Below, one piece after another: positions 29,205 through 38,215 of a DNA stretch of 64,000 bases. A program made the translations under genes and the position numbers. The notes under the pieces were generated by a model. The model saw nothing but the letters and a program-made list of their open reading frames with translations. It did not search any database and was not told where the DNA came from. This stretch comes from Pedobacter hiemivivus (GTDB taxonomy: Bacteria; Bacteroidota; Bacteroidia; Sphingobacteriales; Sphingobacteriaceae), in contig NZ_SJSM01000001.1 in the NCBI RefSeq assembly GCF_004331685.1, forward strand, positions 554,994-618,993, read 5' to 3'. Each line of letters begins with the position of its first letter. The first letter of the stretch is position 1.

Positions 29205-31395
29205 CAAACCAGCTATAATTCTCAGGGTCAATGCTAAAAGTAACGTCAATACTATAATCCCTGTTCAATTTATAGTTTTTAGCAGTCGTTCCTCTTTCTC
29301 TCAGTACTACCGCATCGGTTAGTCCTGTATAATACAGTGGTACTTTTACCGTTCTTGTGATCTTTTTCTTTGTCGGATTATAAAGCATCATCAGCCCTTT
29401 GTCTTTCAACAATGGGTTCACATGTAATATCCCGTCCCAGTCCCGGCCATCTGCTCTGCGCAGGTGTATGATGTCCGAATTCAGGATCTCTCTGTATTTT
29501 TTATACCAGCTGATTACCTTAATCACCGTTTGTTTGGTTTCCTCGCTATCATATAATCTGGGACCACGATAACAGGCCTGGATTCCCGCTCCATAGTACT
29601 GCATCATCAGCTGTTCATAATCTTTCAGGTGCTCGGCCAAAGGTTCCAGCGTAGCGGCCGCACCACCGCCCTGGTATTGGGTTAGTGGTACAAAACCCCA
29701 GCTCATAGCTGGGGTCTTCTCCCAGGTACCATCATAAATATTTTGCCGGTTCAGAATTTTTTGCTGCTCGCGCGATAAAGAAAAATTAGCCTCTCTATAG
29801 CCCAGGCCGATCTTATTTGTACCATCCAGAAAATACCAGTCAGGTGCGTTAATGTATACCCCGCGTTCATTCAGCCAATGGTACAGTTCCTTCTGGATCT
29901 CCATTTGCCGCCATTGCGACTCTTCCAGGCCTTTATGCCCGGGATGCGAAACCGAAGCACAAAGATCTCCCGGGTAAGGCCCGTCATTTTCCCAGATATC
30001 AAACCCTGTTTTCGAGTAAAAATACTTGATATTGCTGATGTACCACAGCCCCCATTCACTGCCAAAACAAGGTGCGTGGCCACCAAAAAAAGCGCCACCG
30101 GGTTTTCCCGTTTTCGGGTCCACAACATCATCATTATCACTGATCCTCCTCGAACTAAACAAAGAATATCCACCAATCCTGATGTTTTTGCTATGGGCAT
30201 AATCTGCCAGCTGTTTCCATCTTTTTAAGTTTATTGCGGTCGTATCTTCCATATTCAGGTGACTGCCAAAACTGACAATCAGCGCTTCATATCCTGTAGC
30301 CGCACATTGATCTAGGGCGGTACGTACCTGTTCATCGTTACGGCTTACCAGGTGCATAAAAATCGGGTTGGCGGATATCCAGGGGGCCACAGCATTGTAC
30401 ATCCGCCTGATGGCCAGTCCCCGTCTTTCCCGTTCATCCCCGTCCTGCAGCAGCTCATATGTTCTTACGGAATTATAATTCCCCCCGGGCTGAAGCTCAA
30501 TTCCCGGTGCATTTTCAGGATAAATCTCCAGCAGGCAAGGCGTTTGATGGCGGTAGTGCACCTGAGATGTATAAGTTGAATCTGTTTTCCAATGTGTAGT
30601 CTGGTCGCTGTTGGCGTAGTTCATCGAATTATTGAAGGCATAGTTGGTCTCAAAATAAATGCCGGCTGGCTTCCTCATTTTCTCAAACATTCCTTCTACA
30701 GAACTTTCTTCCTCCGCCATTGCCAATACTTCATTCACGACCTTATTGATCTTAAAAACCTTTGTTCCTTTATTTGACACATAAAGCGACTTCAACATTA
30801 AAGGCATACCATCATACAATTCATAATTTACCCGCACCTCCAATCCTTCCAGTTCGCTGACCTGAGGTTTAAAAAGGAAAGAAATCATTTTGCCAGTTGC
30901 GTCCTTGTGTTGTGGTGTCCAAAACCGGGAATTGTTCCATTTCAGTTGTGATATAAGCGGTTTAATCTGGTAGGACGCATATTTAAAATCAGCTTCACCA
31001 GCAGTAAAACCATCTACCCATTCGGGCAGCAGATAGGCTTTTTCCTGTTGTCCTTTCAATCCCCCTATCTTATATTCCTTTCCGTTAATGGTTAAACGGG
31101 CTTCTTCCCGCAAGCTACGGAGGAGCTGTTTACCCGTACTTAAATTGGTATAATCTGTGCAGGCCAGATTTGGCGATATTCTGAACACCCTTTTCAGCAG
31201 ACCGTTATATAATATCAGGTCCTTACCGTCTGCACTTCTCAGCACACTGGCTTTTACAGCAGGGGCTTTAAGCAGCCAGTCTGGCAAAGATCCCGTCTGT
31301 TTACTGCGATCCCATATCGGTAATCCCTGTGCTTTTAACTCCGGCAAGCAAAAAAAGGAAAGCACTCCTGTTAAAATCAAAACTTTTCTCAGCAT
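29194..31395 (-). CDS. Putative clan GH-D-like glycosidase (alpha-galactosidase-like), secreted
   Basis: The 733-aa protein has a signal peptide (MLRKVLILTGVLSFFCLPELKAQ). Its N-terminal beta-sandwich (about 30-290) and TIM-barrel region (about 330-640) have the layout of GH36/GH27-type enzymes. The barrel carries GFDIWENDGPYPGD, whose aspartates are candidate catalytic residues, and IGGYSLFSSRRISD on an earlier strand. The C-terminal sandwich runs to the end (KGLMMLYNPTKKKITRTVKVPL). I cannot assign a family or substrate firmly. It lies 12 bp after the protease-FKBP gene and is the last gene of the sigma-headed train, which has no other carbohydrate enzyme. Confidence 0.6.
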   Translation of the reverse strand: MLRKVLILTGVLSFFCLPELKAQGLPIWDRSKQTGSLPDWLLKAPAVKASVLRSADGKDLILYNGLLKRVFRISPNLACTDYTNLSTGKQLLRSLREEARLTINGKEYKIGGLKGQQEKAYLLPEWVDGFTAGEADFKYASYQIKPLISQLKWNNSRFWTPQHKDATGKMISFLFKPQVSELEGLEVRVNYELYDGMPLMLKSLYVSNKGTKVFKINKVVNEVLAMAEEESSVEGMFEKMRKPAGIYFETNYAFNNSMNYANSDQTTHWKTDSTYTSQVHYRHQTPCLLEIYPENAPGIELQPGGNYNSVRTYELLQDGDERERRGLAIRRMYNAVAPWISANPIFMHLVSRNDEQVRTALDQCAATGYEALIVSFGSHLNMEDTTAINLKRWKQLADYAHSKNIRIGGYSLFSSRRISDNDDVVDPKTGKPGGAFFGGHAPCFGSEWGLWYISNIKYFYSKTGFDIWENDGPYPGDLCASVSHPGHKGLEESQWRQMEIQKELYHWLNERGVYINAPDWYFLDGTNKIGLGYREANFSLSREQQKILNRQNIYDGTWEKTPAMSWGFVPLTQYQGGGAAATLEPLAEHLKDYEQLMMQYYGAGIQACYRGPRLYDSEETKQTVIKVISWYKKYREILNSDIIHLRRADGRDWDGILHVNPLLKDKGLMMLYNPTKKKITRTVKVPLYYTGLTDAVVLRERGTTAKNYKLNRDYSIDVTFSIDPENYSWFVIQ

Positions 31396-31407
31396 AAGAT
31401 CCTATTT

Positions 31408-32754
31408 TTATTGAACACTGCCAACCACCTCCAAGTCACAAATGATCCCCGCTCCCGGAGGAACCTCTTCATAGCCATCCACACCAAAAGCAAGTGCAGG
31501 TGGAATATACAATTTCCATTTAGAACCTGCCGGCATCATCAATACGGCCTCTTTAATGCCATCCAAAGTTTTGTCCAAATGGTGTACCCAGGGATTTTTA
31601 GCATCAAAAGGTTTCCATAACGGAGTGCCATCAAGAAGGGAAACTGTATAATATAAAGTCACTTTATCCCCAGGTAAAGGCTTAGCTCCCATGCCCTTCT
31701 TAAGAATTTTGTATTGTAAGCCCGAAGCCGTCTGCTTTACTCCTGGCATGGTCTTATTATTTTCTAAAAATTTAGAACTTTCTTTAACTAAAGAAGGCAA
31801 TTTTGGAGCCGGAGCAGTAGTAACGGCTTGTTGCTCTATAGTAAAATTGCTGTTAAACGATTGATTTGGCTTTAGGTAGATCCTTTTGTGTGCATAGTCT
31901 AAAATTACATTAAACCGCTTAATCACTTCAATGCCTAAAATACCCAGATAACCGTCCTTTGGCTCCGCCTGTTCATTTGTCGTCAACCTGATGCTCATAT
32001 TTCCGAAATCAAACCCATTAAAAGACATTGATTTAATCATAGCAACCAGATCTGGTGCTACCGGATTCAGCCCCCATGCCGGGAACACAGTTCCCAGTTT
32101 TGCATTCAGATTATGGAATTTATTATAGGGCGCACTCACCAACAATGAAAAAGCATTCCCTGTGTCAAACATTGCTCTTCCAGTATAACGCTCTCCATTG
32201 GTAAGCGTAATCGTAATCGGAAAACGCGGTATTAAAACACCCTTGTTAAATTCAAATGGGATGCCAGTATAGCCGGTAGTATCTACTTCTTTAATCTGGT
32301 TATACAATAGTAAATGTTTATGATCAAAATCAATCTGCGTTACGTATTTATTCATAATTTCATAACCAATAAGCCCATCTAAACGTCTACCTAAAATTTT
32401 AGACAATGTATTTAAATTCATCAGTACCAGGTTTAAGCCTTTAATCTCAATATTTTTCAATTTTAGATTTTGATTTACAGCCATGATATTGGTTTGCATT
32501 CCGGCTATGCCACCAACATTTACCATCTTTCGGTTTTCTTTACTGACACCTATCTTTTCTGCAGTTGCAGAATCAATCGTTGCGCCTGTTGTACCGGTAT
32601 CAAAAATAAAGCTCAGGGAATCACTTTGAGCAGTTTGTACTTTAATGTACAGATGCGAGCCCTTGGATTCAAAAGGAATTTTGGTGATCTGGGCTGGCAA
32701 ATCAGCGCTGCCTGCAACAATAAAGAAGGCCAATAATACAATTAGTTTCATCAT
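31408..32754 (-). CDS. Retropepsin-like aspartic protease fused to FKBP prolyl isomerase
   Basis: After a signal peptide, two pepsin-like half-domains each carry a DTG motif: Asp52 in FIFDTGTTGA and Asp197 in FDTGNAF, with the flap/psi-loop ILGIEVIKRFNVILDY near residue 280. This is a two-site aspartyl protease in one chain. Residues about 335-448 form an FKBP domain (TASGLQYKILKKG, VTLYYTVSLLDG, MMPAGSKWKLYIPP) of the Mip/FkpA secreted type. The fusion implies a periplasmic protein that isomerises prolines and cuts peptides in the same substrate. Its ATG overlaps the stop of the upstream 151-aa gene by 4 bp. Confidence 0.85.
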   Translation of the reverse strand: MMKLIVLLAFFIVAGSADLPAQITKIPFESKGSHLYIKVQTAQSDSLSFIFDTGTTGATIDSATAEKIGVSKENRKMVNVGGIAGMQTNIMAVNQNLKLKNIEIKGLNLVLMNLNTLSKILGRRLDGLIGYEIMNKYVTQIDFDHKHLLLYNQIKEVDTTGYTGIPFEFNKGVLIPRFPITITLTNGERYTGRAMFDTGNAFSLLVSAPYNKFHNLNAKLGTVFPAWGLNPVAPDLVAMIKSMSFNGFDFGNMSIRLTTNEQAEPKDGYLGILGIEVIKRFNVILDYAHKRIYLKPNQSFNSNFTIEQQAVTTAPAPKLPSLVKESSKFLENNKTMPGVKQTASGLQYKILKKGMGAKPLPGDKVTLYYTVSLLDGTPLWKPFDAKNPWVHHLDKTLDGIKEAVLMMPAGSKWKLYIPPALAFGVDGYEEVPPGAGIICDLEVVGSVQ

Positions 32755-33206
32755 TTATGTGCTCCTTTCTTTTTCGTGAAAGACTGTTTCCCTGCCTTTT
32801 TTACAGGAACCATCTTTACTGTAATGATGCATTTTCTCATCTCTTCTCCGGTAAATTCTTTTGGCTGCCTCAGCTCTTTAGTCATAATTTCCTGGGTAAC
32901 ATAGCCTGCTTTGGAAATTACTATAATTGCGTTGGTAGGAGGGTTAATAAAAATTATACTCCTACCTTTTCCGGAAACACGGCCATCATAACCCTTAATT
33001 TTTTCGTCTTCCCGCCCCTTAATCCTGCCAATAGCGCCTTCTATTTCCTTTCCTTTTTCATCAACCACCTTGGCCATAAAAAAATTTCTTTTCTCTTGAA
33101 ATCGTGCTCCAGCTATTGTTTTAACTGCTTTCACCTGTGGATTGGCCAATATCAAAGCAAAAGCCACTAAACTAAACCTGCGTACTATTTTACTAATCTT
33201 TTTCAT
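32751..33206 (-). CDS. Small secreted protein of unknown function, basic C-terminus
   Basis: I do not recognise this 151-aa protein. It has a signal peptide (VRRFSLVAFALILANPQVKA). The middle is a likely beta-sandwich resembling carboxypeptidase-regulatory or peptidase-associated domains (FFMAKVVDEKGKEIEGAIGR; AIIVISKAGYVTQEI). The C-terminus is lysine-rich (KKAGKQSFTKKKGAHK). It sits 5 bp after the second MutS-like gene, and its stop overlaps the start of the protease-FKBP gene. Position suggests a periplasmic accessory of the protease or transporter; that is inference only. Confidence 0.7.
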   Translation of the reverse strand: MKKISKIVRRFSLVAFALILANPQVKAVKTIAGARFQEKRNFFMAKVVDEKGKEIEGAIGRIKGREDEKIKGYDGRVSGKGRSIIFINPPTNAIIVISKAGYVTQEIMTKELRQPKEFTGEEMRKCIITVKMVPVKKAGKQSFTKKKGAHK

Positions 33207-33211
33207 ATGAA

Positions 33212-34537
33212 TTATTGTTTAAGTGTTCCTTTTATGGTTTCTAGTATGCGCTCATTATTAATGATCATCATGCCATGCCGGTCATTCGTAATACCCTGTT
33301 GCAATCTGTAGGTATAGCTAGGCTTAAGTCCATCCATAACTGTTGGCAGGTATACAAACTGTAGATTGTCACAAACCGCCCCGAGCGCCTCCCCTACTTC
33401 GATGATATGTGTGGAAATGATAAAGGCACAATTCCGATGAGCTGAGAAGGCTTTGGTAACAGATAGAGTGGCATCATAGGCATCTTTCACATTTGTTCCC
33501 TTAAACAGTTCGTCAAAAATGACCACCATGTTCTTTGAATCACCCACCTCTTCTGCCACTCTTTTTACTCGCAATACCTCGGCATAGAAATGGCTCAGCC
33601 CCAAATTAAGGTTATCAGGCACATTGATAGAGGTATACAACCCGTCCTTCACCGAAAACTCCATCGCAGTTGCTGCTACGGGAAAACCCATATGTGCCAG
33701 GTATATTGCAATTCCAAAGGCCTTCATCGTTGTAGATTTGCCCGCCATATTAGCCCCCGTTAAAAACAGCACATTGCTGTCTGCCGATAGCGTGATATCA
33801 TTGGACACCGGATTTTTTAACTCAGGATGGCACAGGCCTTCCAGCCTAATGATGTACCGGTCTTTTGCCAATGCCTTCGCATAGGCAAAGCCGCTCAACC
33901 TGCCTACATTACCCACTGCCATATAAGTATCTGTTTTATAAATCAGGCTACAAATCTGCTTCATCTCCTCTCGGAATGTAAACCTAAGTACCGCATCATA
34001 TTTTGCAATTTTTAGGCCCGATAGGTCCTTTGCACCATTAGCTAATAACAACCAGGCTAACCTATAATCTTTGAAGATCGCCTTTACAGACGCTATCTCT
34101 TTCCAATAAACCGCTGGCATAGCTTCCGGATCCAAGCGGTAAAGAAAGTCACGGAAAATGTTCAGTAGTTTTACGGTCTCATAAAAGCCTGCCTGGATTT
34201 CCCGATATTCCTTATCCAGGCCAACAAAAGCCAGGGCTTTTAACTTAAAAATGTCCATGGCATCTTTTCCCTCGGCCGAACTTAAATAATCCTCCATCAC
34301 TTCAAAGGCCTGGCCGTTCAAAGGAAACAAAAACTCCAGCCTACCAAATGCCTCAAAAATACTGCTACGGGTATTGATCGCTTCCACATTGGTTAATGGG
34401 AAGTCAAACATCTCATCCAGAATCTTCCTGCCACCCCTGGTATGCACCACATTAAAAATGCTGTATACCGAATTACTCCTGTACTTGCTTAGCAGGTTTA
34501 GGTCTTCCAATGTTTGTTTATCTGCTATAAAACTCAT
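33212..34537 (-). CDS. MutS-like ATPase, second of a tandem pair
   Basis: A 441-aa cytoplasmic protein has the MutS core (lever/clamp-like helices, about 10-240) and the MutS ATPase domain (about 240-441). Walker A is TGANMAGKST, Walker B is VVIFDELFKGTN, and a STH switch follows (FIISTHIIE). The mismatch-binding and connector domains of true MutS are missing, so repair of mismatches is unlikely. It overlaps the upstream paralogue by 4 bp (ATGA). Its neighbour genes are ABC permeases, so I infer an ATP-driven clamp acting near the membrane complex, on an unknown substrate. Confidence 0.85.
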   Translation of the reverse strand: MSFIADKQTLEDLNLLSKYRSNSVYSIFNVVHTRGGRKILDEMFDFPLTNVEAINTRSSIFEAFGRLEFLFPLNGQAFEVMEDYLSSAEGKDAMDIFKLKALAFVGLDKEYREIQAGFYETVKLLNIFRDFLYRLDPEAMPAVYWKEIASVKAIFKDYRLAWLLLANGAKDLSGLKIAKYDAVLRFTFREEMKQICSLIYKTDTYMAVGNVGRLSGFAYAKALAKDRYIIRLEGLCHPELKNPVSNDITLSADSNVLFLTGANMAGKSTTMKAFGIAIYLAHMGFPVAATAMEFSVKDGLYTSINVPDNLNLGLSHFYAEVLRVKRVAEEVGDSKNMVVIFDELFKGTNVKDAYDATLSVTKAFSAHRNCAFIISTHIIEVGEALGAVCDNLQFVYLPTVMDGLKPSYTYRLQQGITNDRHGMMIINNERILETIKGTLKQ

Positions 34538-35895
34538 GATTCCATATGCTTTAAAATTCCATTCTCTCTTTTTTCCAGCAGTTCAAGGATTCCCTCATTA
34601 TTAATAATCAGCATCCCATGCCGGTCTTCCGTAATCCCAGGCTCCAGCTTGTAAGTATATACCGGCTTGCTACCCTCCATCTTTGTCGGTAAAAACAGGA
34701 AGTTGATGTTTTCGCGCCTTTCTTTCAATACTTCACCAGCTTCCACAATATGTGTAGAGATCACAAACTTGCAATTCCGTTTTTCTGAAAAGGCTTCTGT
34801 AAGTGCAATTGTTGCCTCATAGGCATCCTTAACGTTCGTTCCTCTAAATAGCTCATCAAAAATGATGAACAGGTTTTTACCTGTGCTCAGCTCATGTGCC
34901 ATCTTTTTGATCCGCAGCACTTCTGCATAAAAATGACTGTATCCCATGCTCAGGTTATCTGGCAGGTTTATCGTTGAATAGATTCCATCCATCACCGAAA
35001 ATTGCATAGATGCTGCCGAAACCGGAAAACCCATATGTGCCAGGTACATGGTGATGCCCAAGGCTTTCATGAAAGTAGACTTACCGGCCATATTGGCCCC
35101 TGTAAGGAAGATAATATTGCTATCTGGGTTGATTTCCAGATCATAAGGAATAGCATTACTTAGTAAAGGATGGGCAAAACCCTTCAGCTTTACAGTTAAA
35201 GAATCCTTGTCCAGGGCCTCTGGAAAGTTGAAATGATTTTCATTGGCCGCCTTTGCAACCGCAATGTATACATCTATCTTATAAATGTAGTGCAGTAGCT
35301 TTCTGATCTTGTCCCGGTTTAAAAACCGGAGTTTCTTATCGTGAGCGATGACCTTTAAAAAGGAAAGTCTACCCTTTTTCCGCTCCATTAAAAAAGGCTG
35401 AAAATCGGCCTCAGCAAGCAATTCTTCAATCAGCTTTGACTCCCTTGCATAAGACGATCCGGCGGCAGCAACGCTAATACCTGCTATAAAATCCCTCAAC
35501 ACCTGCAGGATGTTGATAAAGGAAATGACCCCGCCATATAAAACCCTATAAGCATGGTCATGACCGCCTAAAAGATCCTGTAGTCTCCGCACAATTGTAT
35601 TGTCTTGTGCAGAATATAATGTCCGGGTATCTGTATTGTCCAGGTAAGCTTCCACCAATTCAAAAAGATTGCCCTGGAAAGGAAAACTCGCTTTTTCTGA
35701 TTCAAAGAATTTAAAGATCCCGATGCGTTCATTGATCTGCTGCCGATCCGAAAGCGGCTGCCTGAACATTTGTTCAAGCAGCTCGGCTCCTTTACCGGTA
35801 GAGGTATGGTTAAATAACTGGTAAACTGAGTCCTTACCCTTATTCTCAAAAATACTGAAATCTTTCAGCGTCTGTTTATCTGTAGCTAAACTCAT
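34534..35895 (-). CDS. MutS-like ATPase, first of a tandem pair
   Basis: This 453-aa paralogue of the next gene has the same layout: helical core, then an ATPase with Walker A TGANMAGKST, Walker B FIIFDELFRGTN and STH switch. N-terminal mismatch-recognition domains are absent. The pair keeps full ATPase motifs in both members, which suits a heterodimer. The gene starts 1 bp after the second GldF-GldG-like fusion ends. Both copies begin alike (SLATDKQTLKDFSIF; SFIADKQTLEDLNLL), so they arose by tandem duplication. Confidence 0.85.
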   Translation of the reverse strand: MSLATDKQTLKDFSIFENKGKDSVYQLFNHTSTGKGAELLEQMFRQPLSDRQQINERIGIFKFFESEKASFPFQGNLFELVEAYLDNTDTRTLYSAQDNTIVRRLQDLLGGHDHAYRVLYGGVISFINILQVLRDFIAGISVAAAGSSYARESKLIEELLAEADFQPFLMERKKGRLSFLKVIAHDKKLRFLNRDKIRKLLHYIYKIDVYIAVAKAANENHFNFPEALDKDSLTVKLKGFAHPLLSNAIPYDLEINPDSNIIFLTGANMAGKSTFMKALGITMYLAHMGFPVSAASMQFSVMDGIYSTINLPDNLSMGYSHFYAEVLRIKKMAHELSTGKNLFIIFDELFRGTNVKDAYEATIALTEAFSEKRNCKFVISTHIVEAGEVLKERRENINFLFLPTKMEGSKPVYTYKLEPGITEDRHGMLIINNEGILELLEKRENGILKHMES

Positions 35896-35896
35896 G

Positions 35897-38188
35897 TTAT
35901 AGACTTCTTCTTTTTAATATATAGATCCAGCCAAAAACGAGCAGTATACCCGGGATGACCAGAATCAGCAAGTATTTTAATAAATCAGATTGTTTATAGC
36001 TTAGTTTTGCATGATTTTCTACCGAATCTTCACGAAGCGGATCAAGTGGAAATTTCCCATAGGATAACCATCTGAAAAGCGTTTTATAAAAAGGGGCTGT
36101 TTTAGCGTATGTCATTAATTCTGCATTCCCTATAATCATGATCCTTTGCTCTTTATTATTAATCTGCCGGGTTAATGCAAGGGCAACAGGCAATTCGATC
36201 TGAATATCACCCTGTTCCGGATGAAAAGCCAGCTTCCCGGTGTCCAGTGTAGATTCTTGCATTTTGTTCCAGGTCGTTTTTGGATCCGTTACCAGTACTG
36301 GCTTTATCTCAAATGGCCCACCTTCCTGATATTTCAATGCCGTGACATTGGTTAGCCCCACAACATTCCATCCTTCCCTAAAATAGGATGTATCATTTAA
36401 TGCACTGCGGATCAGCTTCACGACGATGTGATTTTCCGACCTATCTTTATTTGGCTGAATAACCATACCGGGCATAAACTCAACGCCCCATGGCTTGGTT
36501 AGCTGTTCTAAGACTGCGGGATCATTCTCTCCTTTTAAAATCAGCAAATTTCTGCCTGATCCAATATAATTCCGGATATTTTTTAAAGCTTCAGGAGAAT
36601 AGGCAGACGCCGGATCAGCAATTACAAGGGTAGACACATTTCCCGGGATTGGCTGCTCCGGTTTATGTGCGATAGCCTCAAAGCCGTTGTCATTCAACGA
36701 TTCGGTAGAAGTATGGTCAAACATAATGTATTTATAATCCCTCTCCCCTTCATTTTCAATGCTTCGCTCGCTATTGCCAGCAAGAAAGGCAAGGGTATCT
36801 GCACCATCAAGCATTCGCTTGAAATTGGCAATTACATATTCTTCGAACCTTTCAAAATTTAGCTCCGTTAAGCGCCGGATAAAAATACTTTTCCCATTAT
36901 TTTCAATCCGCATGATTGTACCGTTGTTATAGGGCGCCAGGTTAACCAGCTTATGAATGCTTTCTGGCGGCATGTAATCCTCATAATCGAGTTTTTGTTC
37001 CTTTGCCGAGGCCTTTGCGGCCTCTTTTAAACTCATTTCAGTACCTCCGGGGTATGATCCGTCGATAGCCTGTTTATCATAAAAATGAACATATTCTATT
37101 TCCAGTCCAGGTAAAAAACGCCTGTAAGGTTCCCAGGTCTTAAGGTTCCCATTAACATGATCTGGCCTGCCCACATCTTTATAATTCATCAGCAGGTTGT
37201 CGAATATGGTGATCTTTACCGGGCCTTTTATCCTTCCCAACACCTGTTGACCAGCTTTGGTGATTGTATTCGTTTTAAAAGCAGTTGCATCATAATACAA
37301 AGTGAGCGTTGGCCTGGATGTCACATACCCTACCATCAATGTAATGACCAGCAGTAAAATATAACGGCCCACTTTTACCATCACAGGCCTGGCATGCACC
37401 TTGTCTTGCAGTACCATCACAGATAAGGCAATAAACATCAGCGTGAGTACAATAAAATAAATAACATCTTCGCTAACGATTAATCCCTTTAACAAATTTT
37501 CTGTATGTGCAGTTGTATTGATAAAATAAGACACGTCCCTCAAAAAGTTAATCCCCTGCCACAAGCCACCGAAATAATCTAATAGGCCCAAAACGATAAA
37601 GGTGCTGATTGCGGCCACAATCTGGTAAGTAGTGAGACAAGATACGAACAGACCAATAGCGGAATAAAGCATTGCAACCAGGAAAACACCGAGCAGACAG
37701 GTAAGTACCATTGGAATATCAAGGTCTGTGACGAATATATAGCCACACAGACCAAGCACTAAAAGAACAAGCATCAGCGTGCTCCAATACATCATGATCC
37801 CTGTAAATTTACCCCATACAATTTCCCTGGTTTTTATTGGTGAAGAAAAAAGTAGTTTGATATTTCCACTACTTAGTTCTCTGCTAATAAGCCCCATAGT
37901 TAACAACGGGATATACAAATACCAGTGAGAGATCGTCTTCATTAAAATACCATCTGAAGCAAAGTAAAAATACTTGCCAAAAATGAGCTCTGTAGCATGG
38001 GACCGGATTAATGCTTCGCCCATCATTCTCCAGCCGAAAGGATAACTCTCGTGGATGATTACTACTTTGAGCATTTCTATAAAATCCAGACTGATCTGAA
38101 CCGTAAGTATGATCAATAAGAGCCAGGCTATGGGTGATGAGAATAAGGTCTTCAGCTCGAGCCGGGCAATTTTAAATATCGTTTTCAT
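35897..38188 (-). CDS. ABC-2 permease fused to GldG-type auxiliary domain, copy 2
   Basis: The N-terminal third (about 1-270) is an ABC-2 permease with six membrane helices (FKIARLELKTLFSSPIAWLLLI; FSSPIKTREIVWGKF). A further helix follows, then a large periplasmic GldG/ABC-auxiliary-type region (about 300-720; NVSTLVIADPASAYSPEALKNI, GSGRNLLILKGEND). A last helix and RRRSL-like basic tail anchor the end. In gliding Bacteroidota, GldF and GldG are separate proteins working with ATPase GldA; here they form one chain. It is a paralogue of the preceding gene, 27 bp away. The substrate is unknown. Confidence 0.8.
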   Translation of the reverse strand: MKTIFKIARLELKTLFSSPIAWLLLIILTVQISLDFIEMLKVVIIHESYPFGWRMMGEALIRSHATELIFGKYFYFASDGILMKTISHWYLYIPLLTMGLISRELSSGNIKLLFSSPIKTREIVWGKFTGIMMYWSTLMLVLLVLGLCGYIFVTDLDIPMVLTCLLGVFLVAMLYSAIGLFVSCLTTYQIVAAISTFIVLGLLDYFGGLWQGINFLRDVSYFINTTAHTENLLKGLIVSEDVIYFIVLTLMFIALSVMVLQDKVHARPVMVKVGRYILLLVITLMVGYVTSRPTLTLYYDATAFKTNTITKAGQQVLGRIKGPVKITIFDNLLMNYKDVGRPDHVNGNLKTWEPYRRFLPGLEIEYVHFYDKQAIDGSYPGGTEMSLKEAAKASAKEQKLDYEDYMPPESIHKLVNLAPYNNGTIMRIENNGKSIFIRRLTELNFERFEEYVIANFKRMLDGADTLAFLAGNSERSIENEGERDYKYIMFDHTSTESLNDNGFEAIAHKPEQPIPGNVSTLVIADPASAYSPEALKNIRNYIGSGRNLLILKGENDPAVLEQLTKPWGVEFMPGMVIQPNKDRSENHIVVKLIRSALNDTSYFREGWNVVGLTNVTALKYQEGGPFEIKPVLVTDPKTTWNKMQESTLDTGKLAFHPEQGDIQIELPVALALTRQINNKEQRIMIIGNAELMTYAKTAPFYKTLFRWLSYGKFPLDPLREDSVENHAKLSYKQSDLLKYLLILVIPGILLVFGWIYILKRRSL

Positions 38189-38215
38189 TCTATATTTCTA
38201 TTAAATACATCATAA

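Noticed and set aside
33212..35895. Calling the two genes mutS DNA mismatch repair
   Set aside because: Both lack the mismatch-binding and connector domains and sit in a membrane transport gene train.
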